64,000 nucleotides of DNA from Pseudoips prasinana (GCA_951640165.1 OX621253.1:14030001-14094000); one strand, 5' to 3'; shown: positions 11,123-22,325, numbered from the stretch's first letter. Numbers and translations: made by a program. The notes: generated from the sequence alone by a model not told the origin.

Positions 11123-11864
11123 CTAGTACTTTTCATTCGCCGGTATAAAGTATTGTCCGTTGAACGGCGCCCGTGGTTCTATCTCGTTTTGTGGAGTGAA
11201 ATACACGACTGGTTTTGCAGCCACATAGCTTAGCCTTGGCTGAGCGTGGGCAGCTACGGAGGTGTACACAGGGCTGATGGATGAAGTTTCATATTGAATG
11301 GTATTGTAGTCATGGGTCAAGATTGGTGGCTGTGTAATAGGCGGACTCACAGGGTCCTCACGAATCGTTGCTGTGAATCCATGCTTCGCATCAGCCGTAT
11401 ACTCGACGGTGCGCTTTGTTCCGTCCGGTCCGACAACTGTGTAAGCTCCTGTGACTACATCCCCTCGTCTAACCTCGTGTTGACTCTTACTGTCTCCTGT
11501 CGTCGGGTCTTCAATGTTGTACGAGTATTTATAATCGTTGGGTGATGGCGGTGGGTCTCTCACAATAATACTCAAGGCGGCTGGTATGATACACACGAAC
11601 AAGATTACCTAGAAACAAGAAACGACCGTTAGCTAAGTACAATTTAATCACACAACTTTAACCGAGGTGACATTATTAAAATACACTCCAAGATCCACAA
11701 AACAAGGTTATACACTAGAAATGAAACAACTTGTCACTAAACAAAATTAATCACCAATAAGATTACATGTTCGTGTTCTTGACAAATCGCCTTTTACCGT
11801 TTATTTATTTCAATTCATGTTATTTATATCACTATAATATTAATAAAATAATTACCCTAGGCAT
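11123..11864 (-). CDS. RR-2 cuticular protein, 164 aa, two exons
   Basis: A secreted structural protein of the cuticle that binds chitin through the Rebers-Riddiford (RR-2, Chitin_bind_4) domain. Coding exon 1 is 11856-11864 (ATGCCTAGG, encoding MPR). The intron runs 11855-11609 and starts GTAATT, ends TTTCTAG. Exon 2 is 11608-11123. The phase-0 join gives MPRVILFVCIIPAALSIIV, a good signal peptide that exon 2 alone cannot supply. The RR-2 domain occupies about residues 29-88: DYKYSYNIEDPTTGDSKSQ, GDVVTGAYTVVGPDGTKR, VEYTADAKHGF. The tail is rich in proline, tyrosine and AAHAQ/AAKP-type words and ends NEKY. A TATA box lies upstream and AATAAA downstream. Micro-exons coding only a few residues are usual for this family. 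Expression around moults is expected from family knowledge, not seen here. Confidence 0.95.
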
Positions 11865-11927
11865 GTCGGAGACGGCTTTAACAATAGGGTTCGAAGTAAA
11901 TAGTACACACGCGAGCGCCGCGGGTCG

Positions 11928-11935
11928 TATTTATA
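11928..11935 (-). promoter_or_regulatory. TATA box (TATAAATA) of the first cuticle gene
   Basis: TATAAATA on the minus strand, 63 nt upstream of the ATG. Transcription would start near 11900-11906, leaving a 5' UTR of about 40 nt. The GC-rich stretch after it (CGACCCGCGGCGCTCGCG) contrasts with the AT-rich surroundings. Confidence 0.75.
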
Positions 11936-11999
11936 GAAGCAATTGCATTCACTCGAATGTTCCTTATTGGCAACAGGCGAGTACTAACTGTACTTGAGT

Positions 12000-12604
12000 C
12001 GTAATTAGACCTATATTACCTAATTGTTACGTCGTAGTGGAGATCACTGGGCCCAGTGAGAGCTTTACTGTTCACTGGTTCTGATGTATGAACAAGGATG
12101 AATGAGTATACAAGCAACAACGAAAATGTCACATATTACGTTAAATAACAATGCCTTGACTTTAATTACTGTCTTTGTCCCCGATTTCATACAATACCAA
12201 CTAAACTAATTTTAATATCCTTTAATTTTTTCTAACATTATTCTTATTAAATTTAAAAAAAGTAAAAGAACATGGCGTCTTTAGTTGTGTCATTTTAATT
12301 TTAGCGGGAAATAGTAAATAAAAATAAGCAATACGTTATGAACTGCTGATTTATTATGGGCACCGTGCGCTTTTTTTTTTTTCTACTCCCATTATAGTGC
12401 AATGGCTCGTACGTTTACGGTGCGCAAAATATGTTTGCAGTTTTATTACTTTGAGAATTGTATGTTGCCCTGTTCTTTTAATACGAGCTATATTAGAGAG
12501 ATATGGTGACATTTAAATTAAAATAGTTGTGTCAAAGACAGAAACGCCAGCATTATTGTTGACTACTTACTAAATTAGGAGCGTCTCGTTTTGTAATTAT
12601 GTTA
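12000..12604. other. upstream flank of first cuticle gene; nothing recognised
   Basis: AT-rich, with no exon or repeat identified. It may hold control elements of the cuticle gene, but I see no motif I can defend. Confidence 0.4.
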
Positions 12605-12725
12605 ACTTGGCGTTAGCAATTTCTTGACGCCGCAGGTCGAGGGTTCGTTTCCCATCCAGAACAGATATTTGTGTGCATGAACATGTCTGTTTGTCCCGAA
12701 TCTGGGTGTAATCCGAGGAATTTGT
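12605..12725 (+). mobile_element. SINE family A, 5' part
   Basis: tRNA-like head remnant (GTCGAGGGTTCG..TCCCATCCAGAACAGATATT) followed by GTGTGCATGAACATGTCTG and TTTGTCCCGAATCTGGGTGT. The 3' half is missing. Confidence 0.65.
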
Positions 12726-13220
12726 CGTGTAACCCATAGCATATATTAACACCTTATTTATTATATATTACTAACTACTGATAACACCCAGTGTAGTGAT
12801 TTAGCCTTGTTGATATTTAGCCCTATAGATTAAATAACCAGTGGTAACAAGAGTAATACAGAATCAAATTACAACTGGTTATCTAATCCTTTGTTTTAAG
12901 TTAGAATTTATAACAAACTTAAGAAGTAATTATTCGCAACAAATTATTTACTAGTATGAACCGATTTGTACAGTAATAATAACCATAGTTAAAAAAGTTA
13001 TAAGATGTACGTAAATCACATAATAATATTGTGTATATGTAATTTGAAAAGTCTCACACTTGACTTTCCTTGGTAAACAAATTGTTTACAGGCACGTTCT
13101 ATGTAAATGTACATACATAAATATATATTAAAATATAACATATTTACTGAATTCGAGAAATTTGTACAGTACTTAATGTTTATTTCTATAACGACATCTT
13201 CTTCTATCCACAGATAAAGC
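12726..13220. other. no gene recognised
   Basis: AT-rich spacer with chance frames only (for example 13016-13222, minus). Confidence 0.4.
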
Positions 13221-13460
13221 ATTCATCATCATCATGTCAGCCAAAGTACGTCCACTGCTGGACAAAAGCCTCCCCAAAAAATGAGGGGATATGCCTTAAT
13301 CGCCACGCTTGGCAGACGGGTTGGCGATCGCAGTTTGATAGTCGTAGTTCACAGAAAAACACTTCTGCCCGTTCTCTAGTAGGTATTCCCTCGGTCGATT
13401 TCTACGCCCCCACGGAATGAGATGGGGTGATGATAATCTATGCCGTCACCACACAGCAAT
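13221..13460 (-). mobile_element. RTE-type LINE 3' UTR, copy 1
   Basis: It begins with CATCATCATGTCAGCC (the reversed microsatellite tail) and CCACTGCTGGACAAAAGCCT. It continues with CCACGCTTGGCAGACGGGTT, GGCGATCGCAGT, TCACAGAAAAAC and CTACGCCCCCACGG. Copies in the same orientation occur at 13595-13920, 17075-17305 and 27515-27705, with a fragment near 62.1 kb. Confidence 0.7.
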
Positions 13461-13594
13461 AAAACTGTATAAAACATTAAATTAAATTATTTGATAACAA
13501 CTGTCTATAAAAATTCTTATTCATAATTTTATGTTTTAAAATTCTAAATTACCACTTAAATGGGTATTATCTGACGATGGAGTAGTGGCGCCTA

Positions 13595-13920
13595 ACTATC
13601 ATCATGTCAGCGGAATGACGTCCACTGCTGGTTAATAGCTTCCCCCAAGAATGGTGGGATATGCTATAATCACCACGCTTTTCAGACGGGTTGGCGATCG
13701 CAGTAAGATTTTTTTTTTTTATATGGGTATATATGTTCGATACAATATTATTTTGTTTTGTGCCATTAAACCCAGAGTGGTTTGGCACTCATGGTCATAA
13801 TACTCAGAAGAACGCTGCTGCTGGTTCTCCGGTACATATTCCCTCGGGATGACGTCTACGCCCCCTACCGGATGAGATGACGTGGCGATATCTTCTTGGC
13901 CGTCAACTCCTAAGTATATT
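13595..13920 (-). mobile_element. RTE-type LINE 3' UTR, copy 2, with an insert
   Basis: Same blocks as copy 1, starting ATCATCATGTCAGCGGAATG. About 80 bp (T-run, then TATATGGGTATATATG through CACTCATGG) interrupts it just after GGCGATCGCAGTAAG. The flanking halves align with copy 1 on either side. Confidence 0.65.
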
Positions 13921-14039
13921 TTACGACATTTATTTAATAGTGGTAGCCTTGATAATGATTAGAAACATATTGAAATACTTTTATTAGTATTAATCTGTGC
14001 TTGATTACATCATTACAGTAGTTATTGCTTAGATTAAGT

Positions 14040-14170
14040 GTACGATATACAGGGTGCAATAAGTTTGCACCCATTTTATTAACACAACTTTCACACATAA
14101 CCTGAAAGGCTTTCACTGCTTCACCGGGCAATAGTGGCGAACGAATACTCGAGCCATCTAGCAAACAAGT
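14040..14170. repeat. short retroelement remnant
   Basis: CCTGAAAGGCTTTCACTGCT followed by TCACCGGGCAATAGTGGCGA has a diverged partner near 32545-32600 (CCTAGAAGGCGTTTACTTCT..AGAATAGTGGTGA). It looks like an old interspersed repeat with no coding content. Confidence 0.4.
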
Positions 14171-14527
14171 TTCGAGAGGGCACTCCTTAGAGGTTTGAAC
14201 CTCGGGTTTATGACGTAGAGATGCATAAGAGTAGATAAGGTTAGCTGTTAGGAACGTTTTGTAAAACTGACACGCACAATATCAAGCGAATTTATCGGTA
14301 ATAATAATTCCCTTTACGAGTTACATACATTCTTAACCAGTTTTAAATAAACATAGTCTTCATTTTATCATTATTATCACCTCCTATTGCTTATTGGAGC
14401 ATGCACAATGATATTGGAGAATGGTTTATTTCAAAGAACACAGATCTAAGTCTTCAACTAAAGCACGTTATTATGATTGATGTTACTGATGGATGTGTCA
14501 GATTATTTATTTTATAAATTTATTTTT

Positions 14528-16292
14528 TAGTGGAGCGCCGTAACGCATAAAAATTGTAAAATCTCGGAATCCAGGGCCAGTCAATGAATCTTCATGAAAA
14601 CTGTTCGACTGCATTGTTAAAAGCTCAAATGATAAAGTTAAAAAATAAAAAATGGCCGATCTCGATTACAACAATTTATAATAACAATTTACTGAAAAAT
14701 GAGAGGGACAAGAGGAAAAAAAATGTTTATAGTAAAGGTTTTAATTTTATACCTAATAAATTATATTTGCATAGAAACTTTAATGTTAATTTATTAATAT
14801 TTAACAAAAAATAACGAGTTACAAAAAAAATATATATCAACTATATACATTTCTACATTATTGTCATCGTCATCGATCTCATTGATGTGGATTGTAGGTG
14901 AAGGATTAGTACAGCTGTTACCATTGCATTCTAAGCAAGCTACAGTGCAATTGAATCCACTTTTCCTGCACCCACAAGATGCTCCGCATCCTGTTTTGCA
15001 TGTGCAAAAAAACATTTTTAGTAAGGCTTCTGGAGCGGGTAGCTGCGTCATTGTTTGCGGCATCAGTATTCCGCATTCATATTTCCAACCCCATTCTTCT
15101 GGTTATATTTCTCTTCCGAGCCATGTTTGAATTTGCAGATATACTCTTTTGAAGTGTCCAAAAGCGGCATCTGCAGTAGGTAGCAAAGACGGTAGTTTAA
15201 CGCAGGTATTTTTAGCAGTTGCTTTCAAAAAAGAGTTATATATTAATATATTTAAATCTTTTATTTTTTTGGGGGCAGCGTAGAGCAAGAGTGCATGTAT
15301 AACCAGCGTTGCTGATGTGATGTTTTCTTTTTTTAAATGAGCACTTATCATCCTTTATTGATATATTTTTATCTGCATACTGAATGCACGTAGACAAATT
15401 CGCGAGTATTTAAATACTGAGACAATCCATCCGCTCTTTCTGCAGAAGCAGCTTTCAGCGTTGATATTCCTCTAGTTACCTTTACAATTTCTCCTAGTTC
15501 GGAGCTTAATTGAGAACTAGATCCGATTTTGTTGCAAATGAGGCAATCATTATTTTGATTATCATCAGTATTCGATGGTTTACTCATTTTTATAAGAGGC
15601 TGTAACAACGAATATTAGTAATATTAATAACTAACGTTTATATAATGATGAATAATTAATGTTATTGAATTTGACTATAACATTCTAAATTTCAGCATCG
15701 ATTTATTATAAAATAAACGATTAAGTATTCAAAATTGTTTTTATAAGCGAGTAATATAAATCAAAAACAAATATTTACTATCTATGCCACACTTTTCAAA
15801 GTTTGTAAAACACAATTATGTTCAGTAATTAACTATTATCGCATGAACTGCACAATATTAAATATACACAAATTGCAAATAAACATAAATCTGAAATATT
15901 TTTCTCTAAACGCACAAAAATTGTTACGTATTTAGCCTAGGTAGGTGCAACGTGTACTAATCTGTTAGGGACCGGGTCTACAATGCCCAACAGCTGCTTC
16001 TGTCCCTTCTATAATTCCCCCCACCCCTCAACTTTGTACCTGCAGTCCCTTGAGGCCCAAGGACAAGTTTGTAATAGTTCTCCTTTTAAAAATATAACTT
16101 TAAACTAATGAAAATAAAAGAAAACTCCGAAAAATTAATACTTATTTATTTTAATAATTAAAAAATTGAGATCGGGCAATTTTTTTTTTAAATATTTTTC
16201 TATATGCTGTTAAAAACACATTTCAAAAATTTATATGAAGATTCATTGACTGGCCCTGGATTCCGAGGTATAAATCTTACGGCGCTCCACTA
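14528..16292. mobile_element. DNA transposon with terminal inverted repeats, about 1.77 kb
   Basis: Both ends read TAGTGGAGCGCCGTAA inward. Each is followed, after a variable 10-20 bp, by a second matching block, CTCGGAATCCAGGGCCAGTC, that runs on to AATGAATCTTCAT. The terminal inverted repeats are therefore about 65 bp and bipartite. A clean target duplication is not visible; ATTTATT occurs on both sides but slightly offset. Inside is a decayed minus-strand gene (14794-15608). The remainder to about 16240 is AT-rich with a C-rich patch (ATTCCCCCCACCCCTCAAC). The superfamily cannot be assigned; a TAGTGG start would be compatible with hAT but this is unproven. Confidence 0.8.
14794..15608 (-). 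pseudogene. transposon gene for a cysteine-rich CXC-like protein, two nonsense codons and internal deletion
   Basis: Three blocks share one ancestral protein. The N-terminal block (15608-15372) is MSKPSNTDDNQNNDCLICNK, then later SAERADGL and REFVYVHSVCR. After a TAA at 15369-15371 it continues in frame as KYIN, where I expect CRKKYIN. The middle block (15351-15106) reads LLLYAAPKKIKDLN, KATAKNT and TADAAFGHFKRVYLQIQTWL, ending at a TAA (15103-15105). The C-terminal block (to 14794) continues in the same frame: PEEWGWKYECGILMP, PAPEALLKMFFCTCKTGC and GASCGCRKSGFNCTVAC, then CNGNSCTN. I recall this architecture (CLIC..CRKxY, RVYLQVQxWLGN, then CKTGC..C.C) from many repetitive insect predicted proteins. 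The region between the first two blocks is much shorter than in such proteins. The element is probably non-autonomous. Confidence 0.75.
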
Positions 16293-16440
16293 TTTATTCA
16301 ATCGTTTATTTACACATATAAAAACGATACATAACTAATAAGGAAAAGATTGCACAAAAGAACTGCTTATTTCAATAGATATCTCATCTATTAATAGTTT
16401 CATAATTCTTTTCGGGCAGACCTACGACACACTTATTACA

Positions 16441-17015
16441 AAAACCGGCCAAGTGCGGACTCGCCCATGAAGGGTTCCGTAGCGGCAAGTATTTCAGTTG
16501 ATTAAATGAAAGCAACATGCGGTTTACGATTTATAACGTATTAAAAAAAACTATGTGCTAGATCTCGTTCAAACCAATTTTCGTTGTTAGTTTTCATGGT
16601 AATATACATCATATATTTTTTTTAGTTTTATCATTCTCTTATTTCAGAAGTTAGGGACACTCATTTAACCACTTTGGAAGTGTCTCTCGGGCAAACTATC
16701 CAGTTTAGAAAAGAATGATATTAGAAACCTCAATATCATTTTTGAAGACCTATCCATAGACACCCAACATGTATGGGTACGATGTTTTTTTTTTCAGTTT
16801 TATGTATGGGAACCCCCAAAATTATTGTTCTTTTTCTATTTTTGTATAAAAATCTTAATGCGTTTCACCGAATACATCTATTTACCAAGTTTCAACAGTA
16901 GGTATAGCTCTTATAGTTTCCGAAAAAAGTGGATGTGACATACGGACGGACAGACAGACAGACATGACGAATCTATAAGGGTTCCGTTTTTTGCCATTTG
17001 GCTACGGAACCCTAA
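16441..17015 (+). repeat. lepidopteran repeat with GGGTTCCGTA / TACGGAACCC ends
   Basis: It starts AAACCGGCCAAGTGCGGACT..GAAGGGTTCCGTAGC and ends ..GGGTTCCGTTTTTTGCC..GGCTACGGAACCCTAAAAA. Before the end come GGACGGACAGACAGACAGAC and CCGAAAAAAGTGG. I know this as a very common lepidopteran interspersed element of uncertain class. It follows the 14.5-kb transposon after about 150 bp. Confidence 0.7.
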
Positions 17016-17074
17016 AAAGCATAAAGTGTGTAGGTTTATGCTATTAAACAACTACTAAGTGTATATAGACTACA

Positions 17075-17305
17075 TCATCATGTCAGCCATAGTACGTCCA
17101 CAGCTGAAAAAAAAGCCTCTACACAGAATGGCGGGATATGCCATAATCGCCACGCTTGGCAGACGGGTTGGCGATCGCAGTTTGATGGTCATAGTTCACA
17201 GAAAAACGCTGCTGTCTTTCTGGTAGGTAAGTCGGATGATTTTTACGCCCCCCACGGGTTAAGATGAGGCGATGATATTCTATCCGTCACCACACAGCAA
17301 TACAC
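17075..17305 (-). mobile_element. RTE-type LINE 3' UTR, copy 3
   Basis: Same ordered blocks as at 13221: CATCATCATGTCAGCC, CGCCACGCTTGGCAGACGGG, TTGGCGATCGCAGTTTGATG and CACGGGTTAAGATG. Confidence 0.7.
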
Positions 17306-17789
17306 TACATACTTATATAAATAAATAGATACCCATAAGGGGATATATACAAAGAGTATATAATAATATACAAATGGAGTAGGAAAATAATGTTTTATGA
17401 TTAAAGTTGATTAATATTCCGGATGTTACGCGGAAGAGAATTCCAGATCCTGACCGCATATTAGTACTTTGTAAAAAAAATATAATAGGTATATGATGCT
17501 TAATTTATGTAAATATCTTACGGCTCGTTATAATGCAAAAAATTTCTGTCTATCGTTTATAAGACATATTAATTCGCATATTCAACATTATTATGCATAG
17601 TTTTAATTAAAATAACTTTTAAAGAATATCAAGTCAGCTGTGTGTTTTTGTTTTGTTTTCAAATGAGTAATTTCGCCTTTGTTTGTGTATCGCTTTTGAT
17701 AATTTTATCTTTTGATATGGTCTATGAATACAAATTTCGTTCCAATTTCTTTTTCTAAAGATTCTCTCGCATTAATGATTAGGTACTGT

Positions 17790-18003
17790 TTAGTGGTTGG
17801 TAAATGCTTGCTTTACACGCCGTAGGTCGTGGGTTCCATTCCTACCCAGAACAGATATTTGTGTGCATGAGCATGTCTATTTGTCCTGTGTCTGTGAGTA
17901 ATCTATGTAAGTATATACAAAAGAAAAGTACTATACCAGCTATCTGATTTACATAGTACAGGCTCTGCTTAATTTGGGATCAGATGGCTGTGTGTGAATA
18001 GTG
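17790..18003 (+). mobile_element. SINE family A, nearly complete
   Basis: Head with GTCGTGGGTTCCATTCC, then CAGAACAGATATTTGTGTGC, GTAAGTATATACAAAAGAAA, CAGGCTCTGCTTAATTTGGG and ATCAGATGGCTGTGTGTGAA. Confidence 0.75.
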
Positions 18004-18504
18004 GCCCTGTCTGTATAATTGACGGACACAAAGAGACGCAGAAACACTTAAAAATCACACTGCCGAGTTAAACTATTTTTTATAAGACTTAAGTTTGCAC
18101 CCTGTATTATACTGCGTCTGTGAGGTCACGGCTGGTTGAATAAGACAAATGATTGGTTCAGAATACTAAGAAATAATAGATTTTCAATTCATTCATCATC
18201 TTCAGGGTTTAATGCGTTGGTGCCGTGGTCAGATTGTAAGTACTATTTTGGTCTTACAAAACGTAATTGAAATGGCCTTTAAACTTTTTTAATCGATTGC
18301 TGCCGTACATTGTTGTGAATGTATCTATTATATTTATTTTAGTAACTAATTGATACCGTAATCCTTTAGATCGTGAAGTGTTATATAGGTAGGCCTGAAT
18401 CACACTTAAAGTGTTTGCTAGCTGTGATTTCTTAGTTTATAGTATTATTAGGTTGTACCCACTGCTTGATGTTGTCGTTAAAATAATTAATAAGGTTTAA
18501 ATTA
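18004..18504. other. no gene recognised
   Basis: AT-rich spacer. No exon or repeat identified. Confidence 0.4.
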
Positions 18505-18690
18505 TTAAAAAAGGTTCACGTAGACTCTAAAAAAGCGCTCGTAATCAGTCAGAACATGTTTGAAGTAATATAATTAAGTGTACATAATTATTTCTAGTTA
18601 CATAGATATGTAGGTACACGGATAGTTTGGAAAACATTATAAAATTTATTTTTTAGTAGTAATGATATTTTACTAGCTTGTATTAAGTTA
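18505..18690 (+). repeat. interspersed repeat X, copy 3
   Basis: AAGGTTCACGTAGACT, AAAAAGCGCTCGTAA, CAGTCAGAACATGTTTGAAG, AATTATTTCTAGTTACATAG and GTAGGTACACGGAT in the order seen in the 5.3-kb copy. Confidence 0.65.
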
Positions 18691-19429
18691 AGAATATGAT
18701 ACACTAAGTTAATTTTTTGATAATCTTATAGGATTGCAATATTTTCTCGAAACAAAAGGTATTCTGTGTATTCGATTAATAAGCTATTTTGTACCGGTTT
18801 ACTGCCATTTTTACGCAACAAACTATTTGGATGTTTGTTTATCACGCGCGCAAGAACTACAAATATTTTGATAGTGAAATACAAAAACTAACTTATTGTA
18901 AGTGTGTGGGGATGTGGTATGTAGCTGTAACAGAGAACTGTGGACGATGACAACCTATGAATGTAACAAAACACTAACCATTCATTGAGTTAAGCAAAAA
19001 GAAAGTAAAATTATAAGCATAAGTGTGATTGCTACGATTGATCCATAAACAATAATATGGCTGAAAACTGTGTAGGGAGTAAGAGAAAGTTTATTGTGTG
19101 AGAAAGACAGCAGACCGGCTACGTTGCTACTTCTAAAGAAACATGATGGAGTGAGAAGTACCACCGCACCGGTAGACGCCTAGCAGTGATAACTGATTGA
19201 TTGATCAGTTATCGCCCACTGAGAGTTGAAGACTGAAATAAACACAGTACCAATATCGCTGTAAATAAATTATGTTTATATATATTTTAATGCGGATTCA
19301 TAAAAAAATAAAACTCATGCTCAATTTTTGGGATCACCTTTATCACTTATGGATATAAAAAAAATTACAGCTTGTTCTCAGACCTACCAAATATACATAA
19401 AAAAATTCATAAAAATCAATTAAGCCGTA
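18691..19429. other. no gene recognised; one small perfect hairpin
   Basis: AT-rich. At 19188-19213, GATAACTGAT and ATCAGTTATC are exact 10-bp arms around a 6-nt spacer. No gene-like frame. Confidence 0.45.
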
Positions 19430-19548
19430 GAACAAATAATCGTGCTCATCACACAAATATTCGTCCTCGGTGGGAATAGAACTCACGACTCCAGGTAACA
19501 GTCAGGGTCATTAACCAGTAAACCAACAGGCCAGTCACAGTAAAATGG
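19430..19548 (-). mobile_element. SINE head fragment
   Basis: On the minus strand, a tRNA-like promoter region (GGCCTGTTGGTTTACTGGTT..GGAGTCGTGAGTTCTATTCC) is followed by ACGAATATTTGTGTGATGAG. It resembles the SINE at 46.88-47.13 kb. Confidence 0.55.
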
Positions 19549-19556
19549 TTCATGTA

Positions 19557-19645
19557 CAGACGTCAGCACATCAAGCTACCCCAATCTGTCAATTTCCCCA
19601 ATTGAAAGTAAACCTTATGCTTTTGTGATAAAGTTGGAAATCTAT
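19557..19645 (+). mobile_element. 135-bp TA-MITE, right end missing
   Basis: It begins after TA as CAGACGTCAGCACATCAAGC, then TACCCCAATCTGTCAATTTC, CCCAATTGAAAGTAAACC and GTGATAAAGTTGGAAATC, matching the left two thirds of the complete copies at 37378 and 39516. The right terminal inverted repeat is lost. Confidence 0.7.
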
Positions 19646-20027
19646 AAAATTAATGTAACTTATTTTAAAAGAGTTGTTTGAATATCTCTAGTTCTCTGTG
19701 TTATGAAATATATTTGTTGGTATCAAGAATAATCCTGAGTGAATTGCGAGTTACAAAGCTGCTTAAATCGTAATGTTTGTTGCGACGGCTATATACTTCG
19801 TTGTATACGACCGCTTAGATATTCAAAATGTCTCCATAGTCCAAGTCTACTTGCAAATGATTGCGATTTCAATGCGACATTCAATACAAGCTTGTATATT
19901 TGTATATGTAGATGAATAAATAGATATCTAGAGACCTTACTTTCACTAGGCGAGTATAAACTGTCAACTGATTTTGGACATTCAATAAATGATTATTTCG
20001 TATTTTATACACAAGTATATGTGAGAT

Positions 20028-20155
20028 AGCCTAGTGATTATACCGTAGGTTTGAAGAGTCGATGGTCACGAGTTCAAACCGTAGGCGCGTAGCACTGACT
20101 TTTTGAATTCATGTTCGTATTAGAAAATAATTAGCTCGTAATTAAAACAGTGAAA
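20028..20155 (+). mobile_element. SINE family E with empty Helentron-like target site
   Basis: tRNA-like head (GAGATAGCCTAGTGATTATA..GGTCACGAGTTCAAACC), then GTAGCACTGACTTTTTGAAT and TCATGTTCGTATTAG, ATTAGCTCGTAATTAAAAC. The second copy near 22.33 kb carries an insertion exactly in the GACTTTTTGAATTC stretch, so this copy is a paralogous empty site. Confidence 0.7.
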
Positions 20156-20157
20156 GA

Positions 20158-22325
20158 AAAGCGGTTAAGACAGTCGCCTTGCCGCTTCATGTCGCGGGTT
20201 CGAGTCCCGTGCCGGACAAATATTTGTGTGACCCATAAATATTAGTCTTGTGTCTGGATGTAATTTATGTCCGTCTATATATATATACTAGCTGGCGCCC
20301 GCGACTTCGTCCGCGTCAATTTTGAATGATGACCGATGTAACTACTTACTTCTAGCTTAATCTAAATAATATAACTTCCAAAATTTAAGAAAACCTAACC
20401 TAAAGATAACCCAACTAAGAAAGATACTAAAGACTACTTTGCTAAGGACCCGATATCATCAACCAAAAAATCAAAGAATACATATCTTTTGTCCTTAAAG
20501 ATAGCCAGTAAGTCAAATAAAGTAAAATAATAATCAACGATGCATTAATCACAAAGGTAACTCCTATTAGATTAGGTTGCGACCACGGCATTGATTAGTC
20601 TAAAATCACATTTTGTGAACGAAACCATAGCGCGATCTAAAACAATGATTACGCCATCTACTAACAAAAATATAAACTTGTAAAGCGGTAAAATTAAGAT
20701 GTGTGCAATTGGGCATATTTTTGGGATTTAGGCGATCATCTATTGATTTAGTTTCGGGCTACCTTTTATTTCAAGCATTTATTTATTGTAACCGATATGC
20801 CAAATAACTTCCGCGATCTGAAACGATATTAACGCCATCTAGTTACAAAATTGTGAACTTGTAGAGCAGTAAAATTAAAATGTTTTTTGGGTGCGATCAT
20901 CTCGACACCAACAATTTATACTGCGCTAACTCGAATTTTAGATACAATCGTTTATTTTCCCAATTTGATTAAAATGTCATTTTTTAATTTGTTATAAAAA
21001 TTATGGAAAAGAAGTTACAAATCTTATAAAACGTATATTTACTTAGACGACGACAACTATGATATTTTAAGCAACTTAGCATAAAAAACGATATTATGTA
21101 TAATTCGAGTTGGCGTAAATTGATGGTGACGATCTATTGAATCAGTTTTGGATTACTTTTTTTAACAACAAATTATTCCCTGAATTTTGATTTAAAAACA
21201 TGTATTGCTTTATTTTTAACTGAACAAAATACAAAAACCAAATACCAATTTTCATAAGTATAACTCCAAAAACCAACAGATTTTCATACAAACTTATATC
21301 CCCTATTTCAGTCATCCTTAGGGTTTTAATTTTTAACTGAAATGCCAATTAGCAATTTTCATGCGTTTAACTTAAAACTTGTCACATTTTTCATACAAAC
21401 TTAATCCCCCCAATTTTACGCCCTTGGGGGAGGAATTTTCAAAAATCCTAGAATATATATTTTAATTTTTAATTACAAGGCCAAATACCAAAGCATTTTA
21501 TTTTATATTAAATATTTCATCTCTTATTTTACTTCCTTAGGGGTGGTATTTTCAAAACCCTTCTTTAGTGAATGCCTACGTCATAAAAGGTGCCTACTGT
21601 CAAAATTTCAAGTCTCTAACGCCAGCCGTTTAGACTGTGCGTTCATAATTGATGTCAGTCAGTATAAACTTAACCCTATTTTGCGCCCTTGGGGGTGGAA
21701 TTTTCAAAAATCCTGAAATCAATGTTTTATGGTTTTTAACAGAAAGGCCAAGTACAAATTTTCATGCGTTTAGCTTCAAAAATGTCACATTTTCATACAA
21801 ACTTACATCCCCTATTTTTCGCCCTTGGGGGTAGAAATTCTAAAAACCCTGAAATATGTAATGATTTATTTTTAACTGGGAGGCCAACTACCAATTTTCA
21901 TACGTTTCACTTAAATATTGACACATTTTTCATACAAACTTCCAACCCCTATTTTTCACCTTTGGGGGTAGAATTTCCAAAAATCCTGAAACACGTAATG
22001 TTTTATTTTTAACTGAAAGGCCAAATACCAATTTTCATGCCTTTAACTTCAAAAACAGCAAAGTTTCATACTAACTTTGCACCCCCGTTTTACCCCTTTA
22101 GGGGTTGATTTTCGAAAAATCCTTCCTTATTCCTTGTCTACAATATGAACAAAACATTTTTGCAAAATTTCAGCTTTCTAGGTCCAAGGGTTTGGGCTGG
22201 GCGTTGATGAGTCAGTCAGTCAGTCAGGCCTTCTCTTTTTATTTATATAGATATTTGTAAAGTACGCCTCAACACAGGGATTAGATTCCTTAGTGCGGGC
22301 GTGGTTTTTCAAGAAATAAAAAAAA
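20158..22325 (+). mobile_element. SINE family C split by a 2-kb insertion
   Basis: The head and body (GCGGTTAAGACAGTCGCC, GTCGCGGGTTCGAGTCCC, ACAAATATTTGTGTGACCCA, GTCCGTCTAT) stop near 20288. They resume near 22252 as TTTGTAAAGTACGCCTCAAC, ACAGGGATTAGATTCC and GTGCGGGCGTGG, in the order of the intact family C copies at 24.94 and 49.61 kb. The gap is the inserted element 20288-22251. Confidence 0.75.
20288..22251 (+). mobile_element. 2-kb ACTAGCTGGCG-type repeat with internal ~135-bp tandem units
   Basis: Starts ACTAGCTGGCGCCCGCGACT..TCGTCCGCGT and ends GTCAGTCAGTCAGTCAGGCC followed by TTTATTTATATAGAT. From about 21330 to 22140 there is a degenerate tandem array. Each unit has TTTTAACTGAAAGGCCAA, ACCAATTTTCATGCGTTTAA, CATTTTTCATACAAACTT, CGCCCTTGGGGGTGGAATTT and TCAAAAATCCTGAAA, at roughly 130-140 bp spacing. 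Short frames in this region repeat the same words and are not genes. Other members: 38976-39235 and 53205-53480. The class is uncertain; an AT-rich 3' tail suggests a LINE or LINE-mobilised element. Confidence 0.7.

Noticed and set aside
11294..11545. Plus-strand frame opposite the first cuticle gene
   Set aside because: Shadow of the RR-2 exon, which has splice sites, signal peptide and domain on the minus strand.
14584..14814. 76-codon plus frame at the left end of the 14.5-kb transposon
   Set aside because: Composition is purely AT-driven (asparagine, lysine, leucine); no domain, and it starts inside the terminal repeat.
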